Positions 43,593 to 52,638 of a stretch of DNA of 64,000 nucleotides are shown in pieces. Numbering within the stretch: the first letter of the stretch is position 1; every line of letters begins with the position of its first letter. The DNA lies in NCBI RefSeq assembly GCF_020829645.1, contig NZ_JAIVFS010000035.1, forward strand, positions 16,013-80,012, read 5' to 3'. Under the pieces are notes generated by a model. It was not told where the DNA came from and did not search any database. It saw only the letters and a program-made list of their open reading frames with translations. The position numbers and the translations under genes are program-made. The stretch comes from Nostoc mirabile CHAB5784 (lineage in GTDB: Bacteria > Cyanobacteriota > Cyanobacteriia > Cyanobacteriales > Nostocaceae).

Positions 43593-44954
43593 ATGTCTAT
43601 TGATATAAACTCAACCCAGAATATAACTCAAGGAAAAATTCAGGGGCCAAACTTGTTAGCCTCTATTAATGCTTTTAACAGGCTAGCAAATGATCCTCTC
43701 CAGCTTTTTTATAATCTTCATGCTCAGTATGGAGATATCGTTTGTTTGAACCTGGGGTTTCAAAAAGTTTTTGTTATTAATAATCCTCTTTATATTAAGT
43801 ATGCTTTACAGGAAAATATTAAGAATTATAAAAAGCTCCAGCGTTTGGAAATGCAAACCAAGCTGCTTTTTGGAGAAGGGTGGACTAATAAAATTAACCG
43901 TCAAATCATTCGACCATTTTTCGAGCCTCAACACTATGCTACTATGGATACTGCCATAGCAGATGCTACTCAGAAGATGCTGGCTCGTTGGCAGACTTTT
44001 GCTGACAATCATCAGTCATTTGATGTGGCAGAAGAAATGATGAGGCTCAGTCTGTCTTTTACAGCACAAACCTTGATTGGTAATGATTTTCACACTGGTC
44101 TGGATGATGTTGCTCTAGCAATGCAAGTGATCATCAATCACTTCAATGCTACGGCTGTATCGAACTTCAATGTACCAGAGAGCTTTCCCACGCCAGCCAA
44201 TCGGAAATATATGGCAGCTGTGCAAACACTCCAAACAGCAATAGACAAAATCATTGAAGAACGCCAAGATCATGGGACAGATAAGGAAGATTTGCTTTCG
44301 GTGTTGCAATCATGGCGTGATGAGACGGGTACAGGCTTGAGTCCCAAACTTTTACGCGAACGACTCTTGTGGATTCTTCTACCCGCCTTTGAACCGATTG
44401 GGAGGGCGCTATCCTGGGTCTGGCATTTGTTATCACTCAACCCAAATGTTGAGCGCCAAATGCAAGCTGAACTAGTGAGAGTACTTGGCGATCGCAAACC
44501 AACTTTCGACGATTTACCAAAGTTGAATTACACCAAGATGATTGTACAGGAAACACTGCGGATGTATCCGCCATTTTGGGTGATTGGTCGGGAAGCGCTC
44601 GAAGACGACGAAGTTGGTGGTGTACACATACCAGCTAAATCTATGCTTTTATTCAACATATATGGAGTACAGCACAACCCACAATATTGGGATAATCCAG
44701 AAGGCTTTGACCCGGAACGCTTTATGCCAGAGCGTGCTAGAAATCGTGTTGGCGCGGCTTTCATTCCTTTTAGCATCGGGCCTCGCGCTTGTCTTGGGTA
44801 CAATTTATCTATTATGCAGATACAATTGGTTGTTGCTTTGGTAGCACAAGCTTATCGTTTAGAATTAGTGCCGGGACATCCAGTAGAGCCGGCTGCAATG
44901 GTTTCTCTATTACCGCGTCATGGCATTCGGATGACTTTATCCCAGAGGATATGA
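43593..44954 (+). CDS. Cytochrome P450
   Basis: 453 residues, full length. The heme-binding loop FSIGPRACLG has Cys400, and the K-helix ExxR is in QETLRMYPP. There is no N-terminal membrane anchor, so the enzyme is probably soluble. The I-helix is unusual: the expected AGxET(T/S) stretch reads PAFEPIGRALSW (265 onward), so Glu267 is kept but the conserved Thr is absent and the segment is one residue shorter. A good Shine-Dalgarno (AAGGAGAT) precedes ATG 43593. As the last clear enzyme of the cluster it probably hydroxylates or otherwise oxidises the lipid chain, but the altered oxygen-activation site leaves room for a peroxygenase-like or non-hydroxylating role. Confidence 0.92.
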   Translation: MSIDINSTQNITQGKIQGPNLLASINAFNRLANDPLQLFYNLHAQYGDIVCLNLGFQKVFVINNPLYIKYALQENIKNYKKLQRLEMQTKLLFGEGWTNKINRQIIRPFFEPQHYATMDTAIADATQKMLARWQTFADNHQSFDVAEEMMRLSLSFTAQTLIGNDFHTGLDDVALAMQVIINHFNATAVSNFNVPESFPTPANRKYMAAVQTLQTAIDKIIEERQDHGTDKEDLLSVLQSWRDETGTGLSPKLLRERLLWILLPAFEPIGRALSWVWHLLSLNPNVERQMQAELVRVLGDRKPTFDDLPKLNYTKMIVQETLRMYPPFWVIGREALEDDEVGGVHIPAKSMLLFNIYGVQHNPQYWDNPEGFDPERFMPERARNRVGAAFIPFSIGPRACLGYNLSIMQIQLVVALVAQAYRLELVPGHPVEPAAMVSLLPRHGIRMTLSQRI

Positions 44955-45113
44955 CTTTGGTTTTAAGATTTATTGACAGCGAAGCGATCGCAGTAATTTG
45001 CTCGTTTCCTATTGAGTTGAGCTACTTTACTACATACAATAACTAATGGCACAATTCCCAATTCTACTCTCTAACTCTCACGGTCTAGCAGCCTCTACAA
45101 AGGAGTTGCATAC

Positions 45114-45848
45114 ATGAAAAACGCTACTATGCACACTAACCATAAGGAGCGAGCATCCGCAGTGTCCTTACCTAAACTAACTGCTCTGTTTCTGGTGCTG
45201 GAAGTTATCCTTTTTATGACTGCTTTTAGGGTGCTGTCTAACGCAGTCAATTGGCCAGCAGGTTTGGACGAACCCGCGGCTGTGGTCTTACCCTTACTTG
45301 CTCAACGGCAAAGTGCTGTAATCGCGGGTTATTACAGCTATATGCTTTCAGCAATTTTGGTAATCCCGCTTTCCCTGTTGCTGCATCGCGTACTGGCTAG
45401 CGAGAATGGCCCACTCTTGGCGATCGCTACCACATTTGGTGTGTTAAGCGGCGTCATGAAGAGTCTGGGAATCTTGCGCTGGCTTTTTCTTATGCCATTT
45501 CTGGCAAACACGTATGTCAATCCGGGAACAAGTCCCGCCACACGCGAGACTATTGCACTGGTCTACGACGCCTTCAATTTGTATGCAGGTAAGATTGGCG
45601 AGCATCTTGGGACGCAGATGTTCACCGCCTTATGGGTTGGGTTGATTGCGATCGTGCTGGTGCGGTCTGGGTTAGTGTCACGCTGGATTGGCTGGGTTGG
45701 CATGGTTGTTGCGATCGGATGGCTCGTGAGTTTAGTTAAAGACTTTGGCATATATGTGGGCCCAGTGGTGTTCATCAGCATGACGCTGTTGAATTTCTGG
45801 TATCTCACCCTTGCTGTGGCGCTTTTTCAATCTCGTACTAGAAGTTAA
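45114..45848 (+). CDS. DUF4386-type integral membrane protein
   Basis: 244 residues with about six hydrophobic helices (for example LTALFLVLEVILFMTAF and YMLSAILVIPLSLLL). The order of conserved patches (GLDEPAAVVLPLLAQR, RWLFLMPFLANTY, DAFNLYAGKIGEHLG) fits DUF4386 proteins, whose function is unknown. It begins 159 bp after the P450 on the same strand, but its base composition is somewhat more GC-rich and the link to the biosynthetic cluster is unproven. ATG 45129 is an alternative start. Confidence 0.7.
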   Translation: MKNATMHTNHKERASAVSLPKLTALFLVLEVILFMTAFRVLSNAVNWPAGLDEPAAVVLPLLAQRQSAVIAGYYSYMLSAILVIPLSLLLHRVLASENGPLLAIATTFGVLSGVMKSLGILRWLFLMPFLANTYVNPGTSPATRETIALVYDAFNLYAGKIGEHLGTQMFTALWVGLIAIVLVRSGLVSRWIGWVGMVVAIGWLVSLVKDFGIYVGPVVFISMTLLNFWYLTLAVALFQSRTRS

Positions 45849-45952
45849 CGTGAGCTAATAACCACAAGTTGCACATCCTCACCTGATTTATGGTGACGTG
45901 TTCTAAGTATACTGACAAAGAAACCTTTTCTCAAATTTTTTCTAACTTAACT

Positions 45953-46666
45953 ATGCACACCTACAATCCGCTAATAATTCTAGGACTGACTACCACCGTT
46001 CTAGTATCAGCACCACTGGCTGCTCATGCTGAATCCAAAGTCTATAAATTTGTGAGCGGTTACGAGAGTATCAGATTGAATACATCGACGCTTGAAGAAT
46101 TGGAGTCCTTGGGTTTATCTTTGACTTCGGTAGAAAATACAGCTGTGCCAGCACCGGGTTACACTTATGGCTTGAAATACGTTCCCAGTCCTTTAGGTAA
46201 TGACTTTAACTTTAGCTACGATGAGCTAACAAACGAGTTTGAATCTATAAGTGGAACAGTAGATCTTACTGGCAGCATATTTTTCGACGTAGACACAACC
46301 AAGCTTAACCTTCCTCCTCAACTGGAGTTGGGAGATTTATTCGCCGAGCCTGCTCTTGATTTTAATGTTACAGACACCGTAACCACTGGTTTGCCTATAT
46401 TCACTTTGGTGGGATCGGCTCCTACTAACGTTGATCTTCAGAATCAAACTGTAAGGCTTAATTTCGATGCCTTCATAACTCAAGAGTTTAGTGATTTTCT
46501 TGTAGCCGCAGGGGCAACAAAGCAAATTGCTGGTTTGAAGCTAGCCGAAATTCAAGGAGACAGAACTATTACCCAAGTTCCTGAACCTGGAACTGCGTTG
46601 GCAATCTTAATGGCTGCTAGTGCAGCGCTAGGTGTGCGTAGGCGGCGTAGTAGTTCCGCACTATAA
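45953..46666 (+). CDS. PEP-CTERM anchored exported protein, first of pair
   Basis: About 237 residues from ATG 45953; a longer frame from 45890 would add residues before the signal peptide and is less likely. The N-terminal signal peptide (PLIILGLTTTVLVSAPLAAHA) and a C-terminal sorting signal VPEPGTALAILMAA followed by RRRR define a PEP-CTERM protein, exported and then processed by an exosortase, usually in connection with the cell surface or extracellular polysaccharide. The middle is beta-rich and not recognisable. The next gene encodes another protein of the same design. Confidence 0.8.
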   Translation: MHTYNPLIILGLTTTVLVSAPLAAHAESKVYKFVSGYESIRLNTSTLEELESLGLSLTSVENTAVPAPGYTYGLKYVPSPLGNDFNFSYDELTNEFESISGTVDLTGSIFFDVDTTKLNLPPQLELGDLFAEPALDFNVTDTVTTGLPIFTLVGSAPTNVDLQNQTVRLNFDAFITQEFSDFLVAAGATKQIAGLKLAEIQGDRTITQVPEPGTALAILMAASAALGVRRRRSSSAL

Positions 46667-46860
46667 ATCAATAAATCAATACCGTTCAGTTCAAAAGAAT
46701 TGTAGGTTGGGTCAAGCGATCACAAAATCCAGCAAAAGCCTTGATAATGTTGAGTTTTCTTCCTCAAACGCCACTTTGCTCAATGAACTGAATGTATGAG
46801 ACTATAAATGTGAAACAATCTCTAAATAATTTCACCAAAACACTTAAACTTCATTCAACT

Positions 46861-47817
46861 ATGCCTAATCACAAACTTTCAATATTTCTTGGTTTAACGA
46901 CGGCTGTTGCAGCGATCGCGCCTTTACCTGCTCAAGCTGTAAGCTTTAACTACGACTCAGCCCAGAATATTTCCGCACGACCCATCGAATCTAACAACAA
47001 GCTATTCTTTTTTGGAACTCCTTCCGATAACCAAGGATATACAGCTTTCTTTAACCTAAATGCCGATGCCCCAGATCGTGGTCACACCGAAATTAGCCTG
47101 AATTCACCACGCAATATTGCCCCCTATTACACAACAGGTCGGAATAAAAGTCCTGAAGAGCCTCCAAGCGGTGCTACCAGATCGGCTACTTTACAAAATA
47201 TCACCGCCGGCTTCTCTAACTTTTACAATTACCTGACTAATAATAATCTTTCCCTAGATGGCATTGGCTTGAGCTACGGACAAAAAAGCGATCGCGATTT
47301 TACTACTACCTGGAACTTAGGGGATGACAAGCTTGGAGAGGATTGGTTTTCCAGTCCCGATTCATCACTTGAAGAAAGAATTTATGCCGCAAACCCAGAT
47401 GATGTCGAGTTATATCTAACTTATGACACCACCAAGATAATTGATTTTGGATATACTCCTTTTTATTCATTTCTCGAATACGGCCCTACTCCTGCAACGG
47501 TGGATGATAGCGAAGCCATTCTTACTGACCCATTTAATGCGAGTAAACCTGCTGGATTAAACTCCTTAACGGCAGGTTTAGCAGATGCTTTTTTACAAGA
47601 TGTCGATAGTGCTGGTGGTGGACTCCAAATAGTTTATGAAGACGCCCAAGTTGAGGATGTTGGCTTTACAACTGGTAATGGATACGGTGTCATACGTATT
47701 CCCTTTCCATTATCTTTAAATGTCATTCCTAATACAAAAGTGCCTGAGTCCTCTTTAGCCATAGGTTTATTGATCTTTGGAGCTTTAGGTGCAGTTTCTT
47801 CTCGTCTCAAGAAATAG
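46861..47817 (+). CDS. PEP-CTERM anchored exported protein, second of pair
   Basis: About 318 residues from ATG 46861, chosen because the signal peptide (SIFLGLTTAVAAIAPLPAQA) then starts at once; the frame is open from ATG 46792. The C-terminus KVPESSLAIGLLIFGALGAV plus a basic tail is a variant PEP-CTERM anchor in which Ser replaces the usual Pro-Gly. The mature part is beta-rich and unrecognised. The signal peptide strongly resembles that of the preceding gene, but the mature parts do not obviously align, so they are two surface proteins sharing a secretion route. Confidence 0.75.
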   Translation: MPNHKLSIFLGLTTAVAAIAPLPAQAVSFNYDSAQNISARPIESNNKLFFFGTPSDNQGYTAFFNLNADAPDRGHTEISLNSPRNIAPYYTTGRNKSPEEPPSGATRSATLQNITAGFSNFYNYLTNNNLSLDGIGLSYGQKSDRDFTTTWNLGDDKLGEDWFSSPDSSLEERIYAANPDDVELYLTYDTTKIIDFGYTPFYSFLEYGPTPATVDDSEAILTDPFNASKPAGLNSLTAGLADAFLQDVDSAGGGLQIVYEDAQVEDVGFTTGNGYGVIRIPFPLSLNVIPNTKVPESSLAIGLLIFGALGAVSSRLKK

Positions 47818-47922
47818 AAAAGGATATCTAGCCTTTGGCAAAGCGGGAACTATTGTGTCAAGCTTTGCAGCAAGTGTGAGGATATCTGTAGAGCTAAAAA
47901 TATTTCCGTAAGACCTATGTAG

Positions 47923-48047
47923 GGGTTGCTGAAAAAGAAAAAGAAGCTCACAGTATATAGATTATCTGACCAAAGAAGTATATTCAGGTGCAAGACTTGA
48001 GGGTAGGATAGTCCAAAATCCTTGCATCTACTTTTTCAGCAAGCCCA
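47923..48047. mobile_element. MITE family 3 (GGGTTGCTGAAAAAG ends, 6-bp duplication)
   Basis: A 125-bp element with ends GGGTTGCTGAAAAAG and CTTTTTCAGCAAGCCC, inverted repeats with one extra base on the right. ATGTAG is duplicated on both sides (47917-47922 and 48048-48053). No coding capacity; part of an accidental minus-strand frame runs through it. Confidence 0.8.
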
Positions 48048-48325
48048 ATGTAGTTTTGATTTACTGAGCTTTCATAAATCCCAAGTACTACGCCATTTGC
48101 CGAGCCATTAACTGGGCAAATAGACCTTTGATATTTTCCGCTTTGTATCGGATTCTTGCTAAGTTTTTGGCATACTAAGTACTGAAGAACCGCAAAAATC
48201 AAGTCTTCATATAACTTCTGCTGCGATGCTGGCGTTGCTGCAATAATTTTGAATGCAGACCCACGCATCCCCTGAATTCCTATCAAAGCACAGGTACAAT
48301 CGAGGGATGCCGCCCACATGGGGAA

Positions 48326-49093
48326 TCACTGCGGTTTTACCCTGTGCCGAATCAGCCGCTCAATTATTTGCTCATCCGCATCATAGCCTTTGTCTGCTAA
48401 TACTGTGTCAGCAACAATGTTGGGTAGCAGTTGGTCGGCTCCATTAAGGTCGCAGGCTTGTCGTGGTGTTAAGTGGAAACTTAGTGGGTTGCCCAACGCA
48501 TCCACCACAGCATGAATCTTGGTACTTAATCCGCCAATGCTTGGACCAATGGCTTCTGTAGATGCATCCCCCACGCAGAGCACCCGCACTGTGTTCATGG
48601 GCGCCGACAATCGGCCTTGTCAATCGGGAGCATATTCGTTGTCGGCATCATCTGCCAAATGCTGAAACACCCTCTCCCAGACACATGTTTTTGACCATCT
48701 ACTAAAGCGAGTGTGAATCACCCGAAAATCTTCAAATCTTCCTGGTAAGTCACGCCAGGGTATGCCTGCTCGGTAACGATATAACACTGCTTCGACAAAC
48801 AACCGATTATCTTTCGCTGTGACCGAAAACGAAAAGGGTACAGAGCAAGTAAATTTATTTATGGAGAACAGAAAATATGTATGTAGTGACGCAGAGCGCG
48901 AGAAATACTACGTCATTATTACAGAGCAACTAAATTGATTTATGGGGATTAAAAATTATTGAATTTGGAATTTGGAATTTGGAATTTGGAATTTGGAGCG
49001 GAGCGACGTGACTCCTACATACCCCTCTCGTCCAGGTAGTAGGTCTTTAATTCTCTCCCACTGGTCATCTCGTAGTGCATATCGGCGCGTCAT
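48326..49093 (-). pseudogene. IS5-family transposase remnant, frameshifted and interrupted
   Basis: Reading leftward from ATG at 49093: MTRRYALRDDQWERIKDLLP, then a 184-bp insertion, then VEAVLYRYRAGIPWRDLPG, EYAPD and a stop. After frame changes near 48590-48620 it resumes as SIGGLSTKIHAVVDALGNP and VLADKGYDADEQIIERLI. These are signature blocks of IS5/IS427-group DDE transposases. The C-terminal third is missing. The IS end GGGCGTGTCATCAATTAGG (minus strand) lies at about 49141-49159; the other end was not found. Non-functional. Confidence 0.85.
48824..49007. mobile_element. 184-bp insertion inside the dead transposase
   Basis: Flanked by a perfect 5-bp direct repeat GTGAC (48819-48823 and 49008-49012). 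Removing it restores continuous transposase text (GREGYV then GVTAKDNR). It contains four to five tandem AATTTGG-type units at about 48960-48997 and no gene. Confidence 0.75.
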
Positions 49094-49621
49094 CGTTTTC
49101 AAGAGTGTTTATTTTTTTCAGTAGTTCTCATTCCACTTTACCTAATTGATGACACGCCCTAGGTTTGGCTCCACTTTGGCTCTTTTTCCCGCCGCAGGCA
49201 TCACCTTTCTCAATTATCCCCCATAGCAATTCAAGCATAATCCTATATTATAATACAGGAACAATTTTACAATAGGTCTATTCATCAACTGACTTTACCT
49301 GACTTTTACCTATTTTCGATTTTTTAGTATCCTAATTAATCAATAAATCTATGACTTTTTCCTATTGTATTATTCCTCATATAGCATAAATATAATGGTA
49401 TGGTTTGAATAAACTTATAAATGTTATTAACTACTACTAACTAAAGGAGTTTTATTAGGAAAGTAAAGGTTTTTAACTTAGATAGGTTTGTTCTTTTAAG
49501 TAGCAGTAAGAAGATTTTTGGGCAGATATCATTGTCTTTGTAGCTGTGGCTTTCTGTGCCCCAAAGGGTATCTTACTTAGTGCAATGATCATAAGTTTTT
49601 AAATGGAACATTGTTATCACC

Positions 49622-51229
49622 ATGTACAGAACAAAAAAGTTAGCTATCAAAAAGTTTAGTTTTTTGCAAAAATGGATTAGTTTTGGCAAATATCCACACC
49701 AAGTTGCTAATGTCAACGGTGATGATCGAACTGATATTGTTGGTTTTGACTATGATGCTATTTATGTATCTTTGGGTAAAAGTCATGGGACTTTTGCTGA
49801 AGCTTTTATAGCCAGAAACGATAATTTTACCGCCAAGAAATGGGAATGGACTAGCTTTGATAAATATCCACGTCAACTTGCTGATGTGAATGGTGATAAT
49901 AGCGCAGACATTGTTGGTTTTGGATATGATAATGTCTTTGTATCTCTTGTTCAAAGCAATGGAACTTTTGTAGCACAAAATGATGATTTTACTATTAATA
50001 AAGGTGGTTGGAATAGCTTTGACCAAAAGCCATGCCAGCTTGGTGATGTGAATGGTGATGCCAAAGCTGATATTGTTGGTTTTGCTCAAGATGGAACTTA
50101 TGTAGCTTTAGCTAATAATCATACAACACCATCTCCAATGAATAATCAGTATGTTGTAGCTGGTTACTTACCTTCCTGGGGTATTAGTAATACTACTAAT
50201 ACTGCAACTATTCCAGTTAATAAACTAACACATTTGTTCTATGCCTTTGCAGATGTTGATACAGAAGGTAACGTAAAACTGAGTCAAGATGGTGAGGATG
50301 GTGACATCAATGTACTAAAATGTCTCAAAGCTCAAAATCCCAAGCTAAAAATCCTTATTTCTATCGGTGGTGCAGGAGAAAATGATTTTTCCTCAGCAGC
50401 TTCTACGCCACAATCTAGAATATTTTTCGCCCAATCTGCCATCAATTTTATGAAAAGTAATGGTTTCGATGGCATTGATATTAATTGGGAATTTCCTAAG
50501 AAAGAGGAGAATAGTAATTACACTCAATTGCTGGGTGAGCTACGTCAACAGCTTAATAACGCATCTACAACAGATGGAAAGAAATATCTGCTGACTACTG
50601 CCCTTTCTGCTTCTCCCTATCAATTGTCTCCATCAGATTACGCTGATGCTCCTTACGATTTAAACTCAACTGTTTTGAAAACTACTTCTGAATATGTTGA
50701 CTTTATCAACGTAATGGCCTATGACTACCACGGTAGCTGGGAAAACACAACCAATCACCAAGCTGCTTTGTATAAAAGTAACAGCGATCAATCATATAAC
50801 AGCGACAAACTCAACGCTGACTGGTCAGTTAAAAAGTATTTGAGTGCTGGTGTTGAAGCTAAGGATATTGTCTTAGGAGTTCCTCTCTACAGTCCCACTT
50901 GGGCAGGAGTGGAACCTGGTTCTAATAATGATGGATTGTTTCAAAGTGCTACCTCAGTAAATGATCCACTTTTGTATAAAGATATCCATGATCAAGTAGG
51001 TACAAATGGATATCAATATTACTGGGATGATAGTGCCAAAGTTCCCTATATTTATAATTCTCAAAAACAAGAGTTTAGTACCTACGAAGATAAACAATCA
51101 GTCCTCGGAAAAGTTAATTATGTTGAAGAACAAGGTCTAGGCGGAATATTTTTCTGGCAACTCCTTGGTGACTTGCCAATCACTCATCCTGATTCATTAG
51201 TTAATGTTGCTGCTGGTAATTTGTTTTAG
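49622..51229 (+). CDS. GH18 chitinase-like protein with FG-GAP/VCBS-type repeats
   Basis: 535 residues. Residues 15 to about 165 hold three repeats of roughly 50 residues with the pattern W-S-F-K-P-x-Q-x-A-D-V-N-G-D-x-x-A-D-I-V-G-F, as in FG-GAP/VCBS calcium-binding propeller-like repeats. A GH18 TIM barrel follows, starting at YVVAGYLPSWGIS. The catalytic motif DGxDxDxE reads DGIDINWE: Asp283, Asp286 and Glu290 are kept but the central Asp is Asn288. The family hydrolyses chitin or related glycans, and Glu290 is the expected proton donor. There is no classical signal peptide, so secretion, if any, would use another route. It is flanked by mobile DNA upstream, and the N-terminal repeat array may be truncated. 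Confidence 0.85.
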   Translation: MYRTKKLAIKKFSFLQKWISFGKYPHQVANVNGDDRTDIVGFDYDAIYVSLGKSHGTFAEAFIARNDNFTAKKWEWTSFDKYPRQLADVNGDNSADIVGFGYDNVFVSLVQSNGTFVAQNDDFTINKGGWNSFDQKPCQLGDVNGDAKADIVGFAQDGTYVALANNHTTPSPMNNQYVVAGYLPSWGISNTTNTATIPVNKLTHLFYAFADVDTEGNVKLSQDGEDGDINVLKCLKAQNPKLKILISIGGAGENDFSSAASTPQSRIFFAQSAINFMKSNGFDGIDINWEFPKKEENSNYTQLLGELRQQLNNASTTDGKKYLLTTALSASPYQLSPSDYADAPYDLNSTVLKTTSEYVDFINVMAYDYHGSWENTTNHQAALYKSNSDQSYNSDKLNADWSVKKYLSAGVEAKDIVLGVPLYSPTWAGVEPGSNNDGLFQSATSVNDPLLYKDIHDQVGTNGYQYYWDDSAKVPYIYNSQKQEFSTYEDKQSVLGKVNYVEEQGLGGIFFWQLLGDLPITHPDSLVNVAAGNLF

Positions 51230-51270
51230 AACCTAACTTTAGCGTAATATATAGCAGTCCTAAATCATTT

Positions 51271-52638
51271 GTGAACTTTTCTGTGAACTCAAAATCAGCC
51301 TTTACCTGGGAAAAAGCTAAACAGGTTGCCGAGCAAATTGTCTTCAATAATCTTGAAGAACACCTCAAAGATATTGAAACAGATGTGCTTCGAGGCTCGT
51401 GGGAGGGTCTGACTTATGAAAAGATGGCAGAGCAGTACCATCTCTCTGTAAACTACCTCAGAGGAGATGTGGGCCCTCATCTGTGGCGAAAGCTTTCAGA
51501 AGCATTAAGGGAAGAGGTAACAAAGAGTAATTTTAAAGGAGCGTTGGAGAGAGCTGGAGAAAGGCAACTACCTCCACATATTGATAGTAATGTCAAGCAG
51601 CCAAAATCCTCCTTAGCAGAGTTAACGTTTCCAGACGGTTCAGTTCCTCTGGGTTCTCCTTTTTATGTAAAGCGAGATGCCCTAGAGTCTGTTTGTTACG
51701 AGACAGTTGTCAAACCCGCTTCCCTAATTCGGATTAAAGCACCGAAGCTGATGGGTAAAACTTCATTGCTTACCAGGATTCTAGCTCATGCTGAATCCCA
51801 GAATTGTCAAACAGTATATTTAGATTTAAGTAGTGTAGAGCGAGCAATTTTAACGAATTTGGACAAGTTCGTGCTTTGGTTGTGTTTAATGGTTGGTCGG
51901 AAGTTAAAGTTAGAAAATCGGTTAAAAGATTATTGGGATGCAGAAATTTTAGGTAGTAACTATAACTGCACAGTGTACTTTGAGGAGTATTTATTGCCAC
52001 AAATAGATTGTCCTTTGGTATTAGGGTTAGATGAAGTTGATCGGATTTTTCCTTATAACCAAGTGATTGAAGACTTTTTCGGGATGTTGCGAAGCTGGCA
52101 TGAGAAAGGGAAAATTTCTGAGCAATGGAAAAAACTAAGGCTGGTAATGGCACATTCTACCGAAGTTTATATCCCCTTAGACATGAACCAATCTCCTTTT
52201 AATGCGGGGCTACCAGTGGCGTTGCTGGAATTTGACCACAAGCAGGTGAAAGATTTGGCTCACCTTCATGGACTGAATTGGAATGATACTCAGGTAAATG
52301 AATTAATGAATATAGTGGGAGGACATCCTTATCTGCTGCGGTTAGCAATGTACGAAGTTTACACTACAAAGGCAACGCTAAAGCAGCTATTACAAGATGC
52401 TTCCACAGAAGCGGGAATTTACAGCAACCATCTGCGGTGGTACTTAGAGATGCTGCACTCGGAAGAGACTCAAGGTTTAAAAGAAGCGTTAAAAAAGGTG
52501 GTCATTTCACTTGAGCCAGTGGAATTAGATTCAATGCAGATTTATAAGTTGCACAGTTTAGGATTAGTGCATCAACAGGACAATCAGGTAATGCCTAGGT
52601 GCAATTTGTACCGTGAGTATTTCCGCAGAGTGTTGTAA
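51271..52638 (+). CDS. AAA-like domain protein (cyanobacterial vMAP-type)
   Basis: 455 residues from a GTG start. The N-terminal helical domain (about 1-110, with WEGLTYEKMAEQYHLSVNYL like a helix-turn-helix) is the kind found in cyanobacterial vMAP proteins. It precedes an AAA-like ATPase domain whose P-loop reads APKLMGKTSL, with Ala in the usual first Gly position. Walker B is VLGLDEVDRIF. GGHPYLLRLAMYE and a winged-helix-like C-terminus follow. Related proteins are signalling or conflict-type NTPases. It lies 41 bp after the chitinase-like gene on the same strand, with no obvious functional link. ATP binding remains plausible because Gly-Lys-Thr is intact. Confidence 0.75.
   Translation: MNFSVNSKSAFTWEKAKQVAEQIVFNNLEEHLKDIETDVLRGSWEGLTYEKMAEQYHLSVNYLRGDVGPHLWRKLSEALREEVTKSNFKGALERAGERQLPPHIDSNVKQPKSSLAELTFPDGSVPLGSPFYVKRDALESVCYETVVKPASLIRIKAPKLMGKTSLLTRILAHAESQNCQTVYLDLSSVERAILTNLDKFVLWLCLMVGRKLKLENRLKDYWDAEILGSNYNCTVYFEEYLLPQIDCPLVLGLDEVDRIFPYNQVIEDFFGMLRSWHEKGKISEQWKKLRLVMAHSTEVYIPLDMNQSPFNAGLPVALLEFDHKQVKDLAHLHGLNWNDTQVNELMNIVGGHPYLLRLAMYEVYTTKATLKQLLQDASTEAGIYSNHLRWYLEMLHSEETQGLKEALKKVVISLEPVELDSMQIYKLHSLGLVHQQDNQVMPRCNLYREYFRRVL

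Larger units (their letters stand above)
47818..49621. other. 1.8-kb region of decayed mobile DNA
   Basis: No intact gene. It contains a MITE (47923-48047), an IS5-family transposase remnant on the minus strand (48326-49093, IS end at about 49159), and a 184-bp insertion within it. A short minus-strand stretch at 48088-48176 reads RIRYKAENIKGLFAQLMARQ before a stop, possibly the tail of another dead gene that I cannot identify. The part from 49162 to 49621 is AT-rich with no feature I can name; it must hold the promoter of the chitinase-like gene. Confidence 0.65.

Noticed and set aside
47984..48319. Minus-strand open frame of 111 codons
   Set aside because: Its C-terminal part is the MITE at 47923-48047, the rest has no family resemblance, and it overlaps the decayed transposase tail.
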